Shown in pieces: positions 17,330-26,097 of a DNA stretch of 64,000 nucleotides (the stretch's first letter is position 1; each line of letters begins with the position of its first letter). The DNA lies in the NCBI RefSeq assembly GCF_026810505.1, contig NZ_CP101750.1, positions 2,633,448-2,697,447 of the forward strand, read 5' to 3'. The notes under the pieces were generated by a model. It worked only from the letters and a program-made list of their open reading frames with translations, was not told the DNA's origin and did no database searches. Source of the DNA: Streptomyces sp. Je 1-369. Lineage in GTDB: Bacteria > Actinomycetota > Actinomycetes > Streptomycetales > Streptomycetaceae. A program made the translations under genes and the position numbers.

Positions 17330-18423
17330 GCCTGCTGACCGGACCCGGGACCCGGAGGACCTCTCCCGTGACCACGCGGGAATCCCCCCGGACCCGCCGC
17401 GCCGCCGCCGTCCCCCTCACCGTCGGCCTCGTCGCCGCCCTCGTCGTCCTGTGCCTGGTCTCCGCCGGTGTCGGCGCGTACGACATCCCGCTCGGCGACG
17501 TCGTCTCCTCCGTGCGGCACCGCATGGGTCTCGGCGGGTCCGCGCTCGACCGGGTCGGCGAGAGCGTGCTGTGGAACGTGCGGCTGCCGCGCGTCGTGCT
17601 CGCCCTCCTCGTCGGCGCCTCGCTCGGCTGCGCGGGTGCGCTGATGCAGGGCGTGTTCGGCAATCCGCTCGCCGAACCCGGCGTCATCGGGATCTCGTCG
17701 GGCGCCGCCGTCGGCGCCGTCGCCTCCCTCGCGCTCGGCTTCTCCTTCTTCGGGAACTGGACCGTCACCGTCTGCGCGTTCGTCGCCGGGCTCGCGACGG
17801 TCCTGCTCGTGTACGCCATGTCGCGCGAAGGCGGCCGTACGGAAGTCGTCACGCTGATCCTCACCGGCATCGCCGTGAACGCCTTCGCGGGCGCCCTCAT
17901 CGGCCTCTGCATCTTCTTCGCGGACAACGCGCAGATCAGCCAGATCACGTTCTGGCAGCTCGGCTCGCTCGCGCAGGCGACGTGGCCGAAGGTCCTCGCC
18001 GTGCTGCCGTGCGCGCTGCTCGGTCTCGCCGTCGCGCCGCTGTACTCCCGGAAGCTGGACCTCCTCGCGCTCGGCGAACGGCCCGCGCGGCACCTGGGCG
18101 TGGACGTGGAGCGGCTGCGGTTCGTACTCGTCCTCGTGGTGGCGCTGCTCACCGCGGCGGCCGTGTCCGTCGCCGGGATCATCACCTTCGTCGGCCTCCT
18201 CGTCCCCCATCTGCTGAGGATGGCCGCAGGCCCCGGGCACCGCTTCCTCGTGCCCGGGAGCGCGCTCGGCGGAGCGCTGGTCCTCGTCGCGGCCGATCTG
18301 GCCGCGCGTACGGTGGCCGCGCCCGCCGAGCTGCCGCTCGGTGTGCTGACCGCGCTCTTCGGCAGCCCGTTCTTCTTCTGGCTGCTGCGCAGGACCCGTC
18401 GCAGGCAAGGGGGTTGGGCATGA
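17326..18423 (+). CDS. hmuU: Heme ABC transporter permease (FecCD family)
   Basis: This is the membrane subunit of the heme importer (365 aa, about 9-10 helices). It shows the FecCD hallmarks LRLPRVVLALLVGASLGCAGALMQG (here NVRLPRVV...), NPLAEPGVIGISSGAAVGAV, LLALGERPARHLGVDVERLR and the coupling segment GIITFVGLLVPHLLRM. The last helix region ends APAELPLGVLTALFGSPFFFWLL. The ATG lies in an ATGA overlap with hmuT, and the stop overlaps the ATPase start in the same way, so the three subunits are translationally coupled. The N-terminal 30 residues are basic and cytoplasmic. Confidence 0.94.
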   Translation: MSLLTGPGTRRTSPVTTRESPRTRRAAAVPLTVGLVAALVVLCLVSAGVGAYDIPLGDVVSSVRHRMGLGGSALDRVGESVLWNVRLPRVVLALLVGASLGCAGALMQGVFGNPLAEPGVIGISSGAAVGAVASLALGFSFFGNWTVTVCAFVAGLATVLLVYAMSREGGRTEVVTLILTGIAVNAFAGALIGLCIFFADNAQISQITFWQLGSLAQATWPKVLAVLPCALLGLAVAPLYSRKLDLLALGERPARHLGVDVERLRFVLVLVVALLTAAAVSVAGIITFVGLLVPHLLRMAAGPGHRFLVPGSALGGALVLVAADLAARTVAAPAELPLGVLTALFGSPFFFWLLRRTRRRQGGWA

Positions 18424-19289
18424 TCGGGGAGTTGGGCAGGAGGCTCTTCGCGGGCCGTGAACGGGCGCTGCCCGCGCCGGTCGCCCCGGGTGACGTCCTC
18501 GCCGAGACCGAGGGGCTGCGGGTGCGGCTCGGGGGGCGGGAGGTGCTCGGCGGGGTGCTGGGCGGGGTGTCGCTCGTCGCGCGCGCTGGTGAGGTGCTCG
18601 CCCTTGTCGGGCCCAACGGGGCCGGGAAGTCGTCCCTGTTGGCCGCACTGGCCGGTGACCTGCCGTCCGCCGACGGGATCGTACGCGTCTGCGGCAGGCC
18701 CGCCGCCGACTGGCCCGCCCCCGACCTCGCCCTGCGCAGGGCCGTGCTGCCGCAGTCCGCCGCGCTGTCCTTCCCCTTCCCCGTCGAGGACGTCGTCCGC
18801 ATGGGCCGCGCGCCCTGGGACGGGACACGGCGGGCGGACGACGACGACCGGATCGTGCGCGAGGCGATGGCGGCCACCGAGGTGACGGAGTTCGCCGCGC
18901 GCCCCTTCGCCGCGCTCAGCGGCGGCGAGCGGGCCCGGGTCGCGCTGGCCCGCGTCCTCGCCCAGCGCGCCCCGCTGCTGCTGCTCGACGAGCCGACCGC
19001 CGCCCTGGACCTGCGCCACCAGGAGCTGGTCCTGCGGATCTGCCGGGACCGGGCGGCGGCCGGTGACGCGGTCGTGGTGGTCCTGCACGATCTGGGGCTC
19101 GCGGCGGCGTACGCGGACCGGGTCGCGGTGCTGCGCGGCGGGACGATCGCGGCGGAGGGCACCCCCGGCGACGTATTCGGGGAAGCGCTGCTCTCCGAGG
19201 TGTACCGGCAGCCCGTCGAGGTCTTCCCGCACCCGCGCACCGGCGCCCCCGTGGTCGCTCCGCTACGGGACCCGCGCACCCCTGCTTGA
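18420..19289 (+). CDS. hmuV: Heme ABC transporter ATP-binding protein
   Basis: This is the ATPase of the heme importer (289 aa). It has Walker A GPNGAGKSSLL, Q-loop VLPQSAALSFPFPVEDVVRMGR (the HmuV-like Q-loop neighbourhood), signature LSGGERARVALAR, Walker B LLLLDEPTAALD and H-loop VVVLHDLGLAA. About 30 extra N-terminal residues precede the domain. It is the last gene of the hmuTUV operon. The next operon (efeO) starts 187 bp downstream behind its own iron box, and no clear terminator is visible between them. Confidence 0.94.
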   Translation: MIGELGRRLFAGRERALPAPVAPGDVLAETEGLRVRLGGREVLGGVLGGVSLVARAGEVLALVGPNGAGKSSLLAALAGDLPSADGIVRVCGRPAADWPAPDLALRRAVLPQSAALSFPFPVEDVVRMGRAPWDGTRRADDDDRIVREAMAATEVTEFAARPFAALSGGERARVALARVLAQRAPLLLLDEPTAALDLRHQELVLRICRDRAAAGDAVVVVLHDLGLAAAYADRVAVLRGGTIAAEGTPGDVFGEALLSEVYRQPVEVFPHPRTGAPVVAPLRDPRTPA

Positions 19290-19391
19290 CCGTTGCTTTG
19301 CCTGGTCATGGGCCCTCCATCAGGCAGCTGTGATCGGGCCGTGAGCGGTGGTGGACCGTGAGAGCTGAATCACGGAACGGGCGGGTATTAC

Positions 19392-19410
19392 CGAGGTAAG
19401 GCTCAGTTAA
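19392..19410 (+). promoter_or_regulatory. Degenerate iron box upstream of efeO
   Basis: CGAGGTAAGGCTCAGTTAA matches the core AGGTAAGGCT of the perfect box at 16186 and deviates mainly at both ends. It lies 66 bases before the efeO start, in the position expected for iron-dependent repression of the efeOBU operon. A second half-site-like GTTAGGT follows at 19411-19417. Confidence 0.65.
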
Positions 19411-19475
19411 GTTAGGTCCGCCTCGCCCGCCTGTGGCGTGGCCGGCGCCTGCCGTGAACCGTCTTGGAGCCACCT

Positions 19476-20657
19476 ATGCGACCCGTGCGACCCGCCCGTG
19501 TCCCCGTCGTCACCGCCGTCGTCGCCGCGGCGGCCCTGACCGCCGTCACCGGCTGCACGGAGAAGAGCGACGCCAAGGGCGGCGGGGCGAACAGTGTCAG
19601 CGTGACCGCCACCGACGACAAGTGCGAGGTCTCCAAGAAGGAGCTCACCGCCGGACACGTCGAGCTGGCCATCGAGAACAAGGGCTCCAAGGTCACCGAG
19701 GTCTACCTCCTCTTCCCCGACGACCGCATCGTCAGCGAGCGCGAGAACATCGGCCCCGGCACGAAGCAGAAGCTGACCGCCGAGGTGAAGGCGGGCTCGT
19801 ACGACATCGCCTGCAAGCCCGGCATGAAGGGCGACGGCATCCGCCAGAAGGTCACCGTCACGGGCGGCGGGAAGTCGGTCAAGCGCGACCCGCGGCTGGA
19901 CAAGGCCGTCGCCGAGTACCGGGCCTACGCGCAGGCGCAGGCCGACGAGACGCTGCCCGCCACGAAGACCTTCACCGACGCCGTGCGCGAGGGCGACCTG
20001 GACGCGGCGAAGAAGGCGTACGCCCCCTCACGCATCGGCTGGGAGCGCACCGAGCCGGTCGCGGAGTCCTTCGGCGACATCGACCCGAAGGTCGACGTGC
20101 GCGAGGACGGCCTCGAAGAGGGCCAGGACCTGGAGAAGGACTGGACGGGCTGGCACCGTCTGGAGCGCGCGCTGTGGAAGGACGAGAAGACCGGCAAGCG
20201 CGAGAAGGCGCTCGCCACGCAGCTCGACAAGGACCTCCTCGACTGGCAGAAGCGCGTCGGCAAGGCGGTCATCACACCGACCTCCATGGCCAACGGCGCC
20301 AAGGAGCTCCTCGACGAAGTCGCCACCGGCAAGGTCACCGGCGAGGAGGAGCGCTACTCGCACACCGACCTCGTCGACTTCAAGGCCAACGTCGAGGGCG
20401 CCCAGAAGTCGTACGAGCTCCTGAAGCCGGTCGCCGCCGAGAACGACCCGAAGCTCACCAAGGAGCTCGACAAGCAGTTCGCGGCGCTGAACAAGCTCCT
20501 GGAGAAGCACCGCGAGGGCGGCGCGGGCTCCTACACGTTCACGTCGTACGACAAGGTCGGCAAGGCGGACCGCAAGGAGCTGCACGACGGCGTCAACGCG
20601 CTGGCCGAGCCGCTGTCGAAGCTCGCCGCCGCCGTCGCCGTCGCCAAGACCAAGTAG
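19476..20657 (+). CDS. efeO: Iron uptake system lipoprotein EfeO
   Basis: This is the extracytoplasmic component of the Efe iron importer (393 aa). A lipoprotein signal ends TAVTGC near residue 26. A cupredoxin-like domain follows (about 40-135, with DKCEVSKKEL and DIACKPGMKGDG), then the M75/imelysin-like helical domain (about 145-390). The HxxE motif is present as GWHRLERALW, and GWERTEPVAESFGDIDPKVD is characteristic of EfeO. I chose the ATG at 19476, 6 bases after GGAG, over an upstream TTG that lies inside the ribosome binding site. efeB follows by 15 bp. Confidence 0.93.
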   Translation: MRPVRPARVPVVTAVVAAAALTAVTGCTEKSDAKGGGANSVSVTATDDKCEVSKKELTAGHVELAIENKGSKVTEVYLLFPDDRIVSERENIGPGTKQKLTAEVKAGSYDIACKPGMKGDGIRQKVTVTGGGKSVKRDPRLDKAVAEYRAYAQAQADETLPATKTFTDAVREGDLDAAKKAYAPSRIGWERTEPVAESFGDIDPKVDVREDGLEEGQDLEKDWTGWHRLERALWKDEKTGKREKALATQLDKDLLDWQKRVGKAVITPTSMANGAKELLDEVATGKVTGEEERYSHTDLVDFKANVEGAQKSYELLKPVAAENDPKLTKELDKQFAALNKLLEKHREGGAGSYTFTSYDKVGKADRKELHDGVNALAEPLSKLAAAVAVAKTK

Positions 20658-20672
20658 TGACTGGGGGGAACG

Positions 20673-21911
20673 ATGGCTGAGTCGACCACCTCAAGGCGTG
20701 CCGTGCTCGGCTGGGGCGGTGCCGGGCTCGCGCTCGGCGCGGCCGCGGCCGGTGGCGCCGTGGCGATGGCCCGCTCCGGCGACGCCGTGGCGCCCGCCGC
20801 CGAGCCGGGGGCCGCCGTCGCCTTCCACGGCGCGCACCAGGCCGGTATCGCCACCGCCGTCCAGGACCGGCTGCACTTCGCGGCGTTCGACGTGAAGACG
20901 GCCGACCGGGACGAGTTCGTGCAGCTCCTCAAGGACTGGACGGAGGCGGCGGCGCGGATGACCGCGGGCCACGCGGTCGGCGAGGGCGCGTACGGCGGGC
21001 TCGCCGAGGCACCGCCGGACGACACCGGCGAGGCGCTCGGCCTCAGGCCGTCCCGGCTCACCCTGACGATCGGCTTCGGCCCGTCCCTGTTCGGGAAGTT
21101 CGGGCTCGGCGACCGGCGCCCCGAGGCGCTCGTCGACCTTCCCAAGTTCCCCGGCGACAACCTCGACAAGGCCCGCAGCGGCGGCGACCTGTGCGTGCAG
21201 GCCTGCGCGGACGACCCGCAGGTCGCGGTGCACGCGATCCGCAACCTCGCCCGCATCGGCTTCGGCAAGGTCGCCGTGCGCTGGTCCCAGCTGGGCTTCG
21301 GCAAGACGTCGTCGACGACGCCGGACGCCCAGACGCCGCGCAACATGATGGGCTTCAAGGACGGCACGCGGAACATCGCGGGCACCGACGCCGCCGCGCT
21401 CGACCGGCACGTGTGGGTCGGCGAGAAGGACGGGCCCGGCTGGCTGACGGGCGGCTCCTACCTGGTGGCCCGCCGGATCCGCATGAACATCGAGACGTGG
21501 GACCGGACCTCGCTGCAGGAGCAGGAGGACGTCTTCGGCCGCGACAAGGGCGAGGGCGCGCCGGTCGGCAAGGCCAAGGAACGCGACGAGCCGTTCCTCA
21601 AGGCGATGAAGCCGGACGCGCACGTCCGCCTCGCCCACCCCGACACCAACGACGGGGCGACGATCCTGCGCCGCGGCTACTCCTTCACGGACGGCACCGA
21701 CGGCCTGGGCCGCCTGGACGCGGGCCTCTTCTTCCTCGCGTACCAGCGGGACGTCCGCAAGGGCTTCATCCCGGTGCAGCGCAGCCTGTCGCGCTCCGAC
21801 GCGCTCAACGAGTACATCCAGCACGTGGGCTCCGCGGTCTTCGCGGTCCCGCCGGGCGTCCGCGGCAAGGACGACTGGTGGGGCAGGGGCCTGTTCACCC
21901 GGGAGGCGTGA
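20673..21911 (+). CDS. efeB: Deferrochelatase/peroxidase EfeB (DyP-type, Tat-exported)
   Basis: This is a dye-decolorising-type heme peroxidase associated with iron uptake (412 aa). The N-terminus TSRRAVLGWGGAGLALGAA is a twin-arginine signal, so it is exported folded with heme. The DyP motif GFKDGTRN carries the distal aspartate, and HVRLAHPDTN holds the likely proximal heme histidine. The C-terminal FFLAYQRDVRKGFIPVQRSLS segment is typical. It sits between efeO and efeU, with a 4-bp gap to efeU. In other bacteria EfeB has been proposed to oxidise Fe(II) or to release iron from heme; which applies here is not shown by the sequence. Confidence 0.93.
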   Translation: MAESTTSRRAVLGWGGAGLALGAAAAGGAVAMARSGDAVAPAAEPGAAVAFHGAHQAGIATAVQDRLHFAAFDVKTADRDEFVQLLKDWTEAAARMTAGHAVGEGAYGGLAEAPPDDTGEALGLRPSRLTLTIGFGPSLFGKFGLGDRRPEALVDLPKFPGDNLDKARSGGDLCVQACADDPQVAVHAIRNLARIGFGKVAVRWSQLGFGKTSSTTPDAQTPRNMMGFKDGTRNIAGTDAAALDRHVWVGEKDGPGWLTGGSYLVARRIRMNIETWDRTSLQEQEDVFGRDKGEGAPVGKAKERDEPFLKAMKPDAHVRLAHPDTNDGATILRRGYSFTDGTDGLGRLDAGLFFLAYQRDVRKGFIPVQRSLSRSDALNEYIQHVGSAVFAVPPGVRGKDDWWGRGLFTREA

Positions 21912-21915
21912 GCCG

Positions 21916-22776
21916 ATGTTCGGCAACTATCTGATCGGCCTGCGCGAGGGCCTGGAGGCCAGTCTGGTCGTCTGCATCCTCATCGCGTACCTGGTGAAGA
22001 CCGAACGGCGGGACGCGCTCGTCGCCGTCTGGGCCGGCATCGGCGTCGCGGTGGCGCTCGCGCTGGGCTTCGGCTGCGCGCTCACCTTCGGCTCGCAGGA
22101 GCTGACGTTCGAGGCGCAGGAGGCACTCGGCGGCTCCCTGTCGATCGTCGCGGTGGGCCTGGTGACGTGGATGGTCTTCTGGATGCGGCGCACGGCACGG
22201 CACTTGAAGGCCGAGCTGCACGGCAAGCTCGACGCCGCGCTCCGGATGGGCACCGCCGCGCTGGTCGCGACGGCGTTCCTCGCGGTGGGCCGTGAGGGCC
22301 TGGAGACGGCGCTGTTCGTGTGGGCGTCGGTACGGGCGTCCAGTGACGGCTCGCACACCCCGCTGATCGGCGTGCTCCTCGGGCTGCTCACCGCGGTCGC
22401 GCTCGGCTGGCTGTTCTACCGGGGCGCGGTCCGCATCAACCTCGCGAAGTTCTTCACCTGGACCGGCGCGATGCTGGTCGTCGTGGCCGCGGGCGTCCTC
22501 GCGTACGGCGTGCACGACCTCCAGGAGGCGCGGTTCGTCGGCGGGTTGAGCGACAAGGCGTTCGACGTCAGCGCGACGGTCCCGCCGGACAGCTGGTACG
22601 GCACGCTCCTGAAGGGCGTCTTCAACTTCCAGCCCGACCCGACGGTGCTGCAGGTCGTGGTGTGGCTGCTGTACCTCGTCCCGACGCTGGCGTTCTTCTT
22701 CGCCCCGACGCGGCCCCGCGCTTCCACTCCGCGGAAGGCGACGCCCGAGAGGGCAACAGTTCCGGAACAGGGTTGA
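21916..22776 (+). CDS. efeU: Iron permease EfeU (FTR1 family)
   Basis: This is the membrane iron channel of the Efe system (286 aa, seven predicted helices). Both REGLE iron-binding motifs are present: LREGLEASLVV in helix 1 and GREGLETALFVW in helix 4. The C-terminal tail is short and basic. It begins 5 bases after the efeB stop. The operon order here is O-B-U rather than the U-O-B order of E. coli. No strong hairpin follows directly. Confidence 0.94.
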   Translation: MFGNYLIGLREGLEASLVVCILIAYLVKTERRDALVAVWAGIGVAVALALGFGCALTFGSQELTFEAQEALGGSLSIVAVGLVTWMVFWMRRTARHLKAELHGKLDAALRMGTAALVATAFLAVGREGLETALFVWASVRASSDGSHTPLIGVLLGLLTAVALGWLFYRGAVRINLAKFFTWTGAMLVVVAAGVLAYGVHDLQEARFVGGLSDKAFDVSATVPPDSWYGTLLKGVFNFQPDPTVLQVVVWLLYLVPTLAFFFAPTRPRASTPRKATPERATVPEQG

Positions 22777-22808
22777 TCGCGACTCGTCAAGTTGCAAACG
22801 GTTGTGCC

Positions 22809-22814
22809 TATGAT
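22809..22814 (+). promoter_or_regulatory. Possible -10 element for the small SH3-like gene
   Basis: TATGAT lies 40 bases before the ATG at 22854, in a locally AT-richer stretch with TTGCAAACGGTTG just upstream. No -35 hexamer is seen at ideal spacing, so this is tentative. Confidence 0.3.
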
Positions 22815-22853
22815 CGGCGCGTTCATCAACCGATCAACCTACGGGGAAGCTCC

Positions 22854-23192
22854 ATGCGTAACTCCCGGTTCGGGAAGAGCCTTGCCACGCTGACCGCGGT
22901 GACCGCGGTGGCACTCGGCGCCTCGCTCATCACCGCTCCCACCGCCTCCGCGGTCGGCGGCAGCGCCTGCACCAAGAACGTCAAGAACCACAACATGATG
23001 GTCATCAACGTGGGCGCCACCGCGTACTCGGGCCCCGGCACGAGCTACAGCAAGCGCAAGCGCCTCGAGTGGTTCGACAACGTCTACGTCCGCTGCTACA
23101 CGGTGAAGCGTGGCACCCAGTGGTACTACGGCGACCTGCCCCGCACGAGCAAGCGCGGCTGGGTCAACGCGATGCTCCTCCAGGAGATCTGA
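22854..23192 (+). CDS. Small secreted SH3-like protein
   Basis: This is a secreted protein of 112 aa. The signal peptide ends TAPTASAVGG near residue 33. The mature part (INVGATAYSGPGTSYSKRKRLEWFDNVYVRCYTVKRGTQWYYGDLPRTSKRGWV, described by its key segments) has the YSGPGTSY..GW pattern of bacterial SH3-like domains, which often bind the cell wall or other proteins. Two cysteines (Cys near 41 and YVRCY) could form a disulfide. GGGGAAG precedes the ATG. A very strong hairpin follows the stop. Function unknown. Confidence 0.78.
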   Translation: MRNSRFGKSLATLTAVTAVALGASLITAPTASAVGGSACTKNVKNHNMMVINVGATAYSGPGTSYSKRKRLEWFDNVYVRCYTVKRGTQWYYGDLPRTSKRGWVNAMLLQEI

Positions 23193-23204
23193 CCCGCACC
23201 ACGC

Positions 23205-23246
23205 ACCCCTTCCCGGGCCCGATAAGGTTCGGGCCCGGGAAGGGGT
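23205..23246 (+). terminator. Very strong 18-bp hairpin after the SH3-like gene
   Basis: A perfect 18-bp stem (ACCCCTTCCCGGGCCCGA and its complement) with loop TAAGGT occupies 42 bases starting 13 bases after the stop. It ends only 16 bases before the next ATG (23263). It should act as a terminator, yet it also lies in the leader of the following lipoprotein gene. Confidence 0.85.
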
Positions 23247-23262
23247 AGGTGAGGGAATTCCG

Positions 23263-24261
23263 ATGAGCAACGTTCGCAGGGCCCGACGTCTCCGCGGGCC
23301 CGTCATGGCGTCGGCGGCGGTGACGGCACTCGCGCTCGCGGCGAGCGGATGCGTGACCGTCCACGGTGAGCGGGAGATCGTTCCCACGGCCACCAAGTCG
23401 GAGGCGGAGCGCGCCCTCAGAGACTTCCTCAAGGCGTACAACGCGGCGGACAAGGCGTACGACCCGGCGCTGGACGCGGCCCGCATCACCGGACCTCTCG
23501 GCGCCATCAACCAGGGCGGTCTGAAGTCGCGGCACGTGCAGCACCCGGACGGCAACGCGGGGCACGTACCGCTCGAACTCACCGACGTGACGTACTCGAT
23601 CCCCAAGAAGGCCGGCTGGCCGCGCTGGTTCATGGCCGACACGAAGGCCAACCGCCGCTCCGACCTGCGCTGGCTGTGGGTGTTCACGAAGAGCGGCCCC
23701 GACCAGCTGTGGCGGGCCACCTATCTGAACCTGGTGTCGCCGCAGAAGATGCCGAAGCTGAAGAAGGACGAGGACGGCTGGGCCGTGCCGGTGGCGCCGA
23801 CCGCGAAGAACCTCGCGATGGCCCCCACGGACCTCGGCGAGAAGTACACGACGTACCTGAAGTCGGGCGGCGAAGGCTTCGCGCCGGGCGATCACACGAC
23901 GCGCTGGAAGGCGTTCCGCGAGCGGAACAGCAAGCGGGCCGGTCTCGCCGTGCAGTACGTCGACGAGCCGCGCAACGACGGCGCGTTCGCACCCCTCGGC
24001 CTGCGCACCGAGGACGGCGGCGCGCTCATGTTCTTCTCCACGCACCACTACGAGAGGCAGACCGCGTTCAAGGGCCTGAGCCCGAAGGTCGACGCGGACG
24101 CGAAGGCCCTGCTCAAGGGCGAGGTGCGGCAGACCCTGCTGCTGGAGCGGGTCTCCAACCAGGTGGTCGTCGACCCGAAGAAGGGCGCGGAGGACACGGA
24201 CGGCGGCGAGGTGGCGTTCCTGGGCCGCATCCAGGGCCTGACGGGCGCGAAGGGCGAGTAG
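23263..24261 (+). CDS. Putative lipoprotein, unknown function
   Basis: This protein of 332 aa has a lipoprotein signal ending LAASGC near residue 30, so it should be membrane-anchored outside the cell. The mature part has an NTF2-like looking start (ERALRDFLKAYNAADKAYDPALDAA) and a repeated pattern of beta-rich segments. I do not recognise a named family. The ATG at 23263 (MSNVRRARRLRG) has GTGAGGGA upstream. The open frame further left reads antisense-like sequence through the hairpin and is not used. Confidence 0.78.
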   Translation: MSNVRRARRLRGPVMASAAVTALALAASGCVTVHGEREIVPTATKSEAERALRDFLKAYNAADKAYDPALDAARITGPLGAINQGGLKSRHVQHPDGNAGHVPLELTDVTYSIPKKAGWPRWFMADTKANRRSDLRWLWVFTKSGPDQLWRATYLNLVSPQKMPKLKKDEDGWAVPVAPTAKNLAMAPTDLGEKYTTYLKSGGEGFAPGDHTTRWKAFRERNSKRAGLAVQYVDEPRNDGAFAPLGLRTEDGGALMFFSTHHYERQTAFKGLSPKVDADAKALLKGEVRQTLLLERVSNQVVVDPKKGAEDTDGGEVAFLGRIQGLTGAKGE

Positions 24262-24319
24262 AAGCCCGCCGCCCTGCCCCTCGGTCCCGCTCCTCGATCC
24301 CGCTCCTCGGTCCCGCTCC

Positions 24320-25057
24320 TCAGCCCCGCAACGGCCAGGCGGCGATGTCCTGTTGGGGCTCGCCCGCGACCCGGGCGCACTCGTCGGTGAGCGTCGCGAG
24401 GAGCGTCAGCGGGTCGGGCAGCGGGTGCTCGGGGCCGCGCAGCCAGCGCACCTCCAGGTCACCGGGGAGCCGGGCGGGCGGCACCAGGACGTAGGAACCC
24501 CGGCAGTGCCAGCGCAGGCCCGGATGCTCGTCCATCGTCTCGGGGTGGCAGTCCAGCTCGCAGGGCCACCACTCGTCCTCGTCCTCGGGGGTGCCGCGGG
24601 TCGCGGTGAAGAAGAGGAGCCTGCCGTGTCCGTTGCTGCCGCCCGACTCGGCGACGGGGCCGACGTCGATACCGGCCGCGAGGAGCCGCTCCAGCGCTTC
24701 GAGGCCCGCGTCCAGCGGTACGTCGAGGACGTCGTGGACCATGCCGGTCGCGGTGATGAAGTTGGCCTGGGGCTGGTGGCGTGCCCACCGCTCGATCTGG
24801 CCGCGGTCGGTCGTCGACTGCGTCTGCCAGGCGAAGGAGACGGGGTGCCGGGCCGGTGTGGGGCAGCCGATGCGGTCGCACGAACATCGGTACCCCGACG
24901 GATACGCGGCGGGCGCGAGAGGCAGCCCGGCCCCCGCGGCCGCGAGGAGCAGGTCCTCGCGGGCCCGGTCATCCGCCGATGTGTCCTTGGGACCCCGTCG
25001 GAGCCACTGGGAAATCCTGCTCCGCCCGCCGGACCGGCTGCCGAACTCCGCGCCCAT
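24320..25057 (-). CDS. Bifunctional DNA primase/polymerase (Prim-Pol) N-terminal domain protein
   Basis: This is a 245-aa stand-alone protein with a prim-pol-like domain. It contains the APAAYPSGYRCSCDRIGCPTPARHPVSFAW cysteine-rich start (Cys-x-Cys...Cys, a possible metal site), the GQIERWARHQPQANF helix typical of prim-pol proteins, GRLLFFTA and the late CRGSYVLVPPARLPGD. Family members elsewhere are fused to helicases in plasmids and phages; this one has no partner domain. Chromosomal single-domain copies like this are common in Streptomyces, so it is not by itself evidence of a mobile element. Activity is unproven. Confidence 0.8.
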   Translation of the reverse strand: MGAEFGSRSGGRSRISQWLRRGPKDTSADDRAREDLLLAAAGAGLPLAPAAYPSGYRCSCDRIGCPTPARHPVSFAWQTQSTTDRGQIERWARHQPQANFITATGMVHDVLDVPLDAGLEALERLLAAGIDVGPVAESGGSNGHGRLLFFTATRGTPEDEDEWWPCELDCHPETMDEHPGLRWHCRGSYVLVPPARLPGDLEVRWLRGPEHPLPDPLTLLATLTDECARVAGEPQQDIAAWPLRG

Positions 25058-25203
25058 CTAGCCCCTCACCTCGCCGTTGTGCCGAAAGCATGACCCATGG
25101 TCCCACCATCCTGCGCCTCGGGGGGCCGGAGCCCACATCCGGGGTCCACGGGGGTGATGCCAGCCTGTGGGTGACATAGCCGTCTATTTCAGTGCAAGGA
25201 GTG

Positions 25204-26091
25204 ATGTACCGGCCTACCGTGGGCGCCATGGTCATTAGGACTGTGCTGACGGGCCTCACGGCGCTCACCCTCACGGCACCGAACGGCTTCCTCGGCCCGA
25301 TCGAGTGGGGCGGCGGGCCCCTGACCGTGGACGCGCTCCCCCGCGTCGTCTACACGGCGCACCGCGGCGGAGCCCTGGAGGTGCCGGAGAACAGCATGTC
25401 GGGCCTCCGGACGGCCTACGAACGCGGCACGGCCCAGGTCATCGACTTCGATACGCGGATACTGCGTGACGGCACGCTGGTGGTCATGCACGACGAGACC
25501 GTGGACCGCACCACGTACGCGTCCGGCTCGGTCCGCACCATGGACCGGTGGGACTGGCTGACCGTCCTGCTGCGGCCGGGGGCCGCGCTGCCGGGCGACT
25601 GGCAGCCGGAGCGGCCGCCGACGGTCGCGGAGGTCCTCGACCGGTTCGGCGGGAAGATCATGCTGATGCTGGAGGCCAAGGACCCCAGGAGCCTGGAACC
25701 ACTCGCCCGGCTGATCCGCTCGCGCAAGCTGACCCGCTCGGTGTTCGTGAACACGAACGACCCCGCGGTCGCCCGCCGCGCCCATCGGCTGGGGCTGCTC
25801 GCCCAGCTGTGGCGCTCCAAGCGGCAGATGCTCAGCGACCGCCCGGAGGGGTGGGCGGCGTTCGTGGACGTCCTTGACGTGGACTACAAGGCGCGCGACG
25901 GCGACCTGCTGCGGGCGGTCAACTCGGGCATCCCGCGAGTGTGGGCGCACACCGTGACCACTCCGAAGCAGCGCGACCGGGTGCTGTGGCTGGGCTGCAA
26001 CGGCGTGATCACGGACGCCCCGGGCCTGCTCTCGCGCACACCGGTCAAGAAGTACAAGCCGGTGCGGGCGGGCGGGCCCGTCAGGCGCTGA
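25204..26091 (+). CDS. Glycerophosphodiester phosphodiesterase family protein
   Basis: This GDPD TIM-barrel enzyme (295 aa from this start) would hydrolyse glycerophosphodiesters to glycerol-3-phosphate and an alcohol. The catalytic HRGG...PENS motif is near residue 53, and IDFDTRILRDGTLVVMHDETVDRTT follows with the family's metal and base residues. The usual ExD at the first metal site reads DFD here, a conservative change. IMLMLEAKD and the C-terminal GVITDAPGLL are also typical. The start is uncertain: ATG 25204 is very close to AAGGAG, while ATG 25228 would give a cleaner hydrophobic leader. Confidence 0.85.
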   Translation: MYRPTVGAMVIRTVLTGLTALTLTAPNGFLGPIEWGGGPLTVDALPRVVYTAHRGGALEVPENSMSGLRTAYERGTAQVIDFDTRILRDGTLVVMHDETVDRTTYASGSVRTMDRWDWLTVLLRPGAALPGDWQPERPPTVAEVLDRFGGKIMLMLEAKDPRSLEPLARLIRSRKLTRSVFVNTNDPAVARRAHRLGLLAQLWRSKRQMLSDRPEGWAAFVDVLDVDYKARDGDLLRAVNSGIPRVWAHTVTTPKQRDRVLWLGCNGVITDAPGLLSRTPVKKYKPVRAGGPVRR

Positions 26092-26097
26092 GCCGGG

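Noticed and set aside
24320..25057. Prim-pol protein as a sign of a plasmid or phage remnant
   Set aside because: No helicase, integrase, attachment site or other mobile genes surround it. Stand-alone chromosomal copies are usual in Streptomyces.
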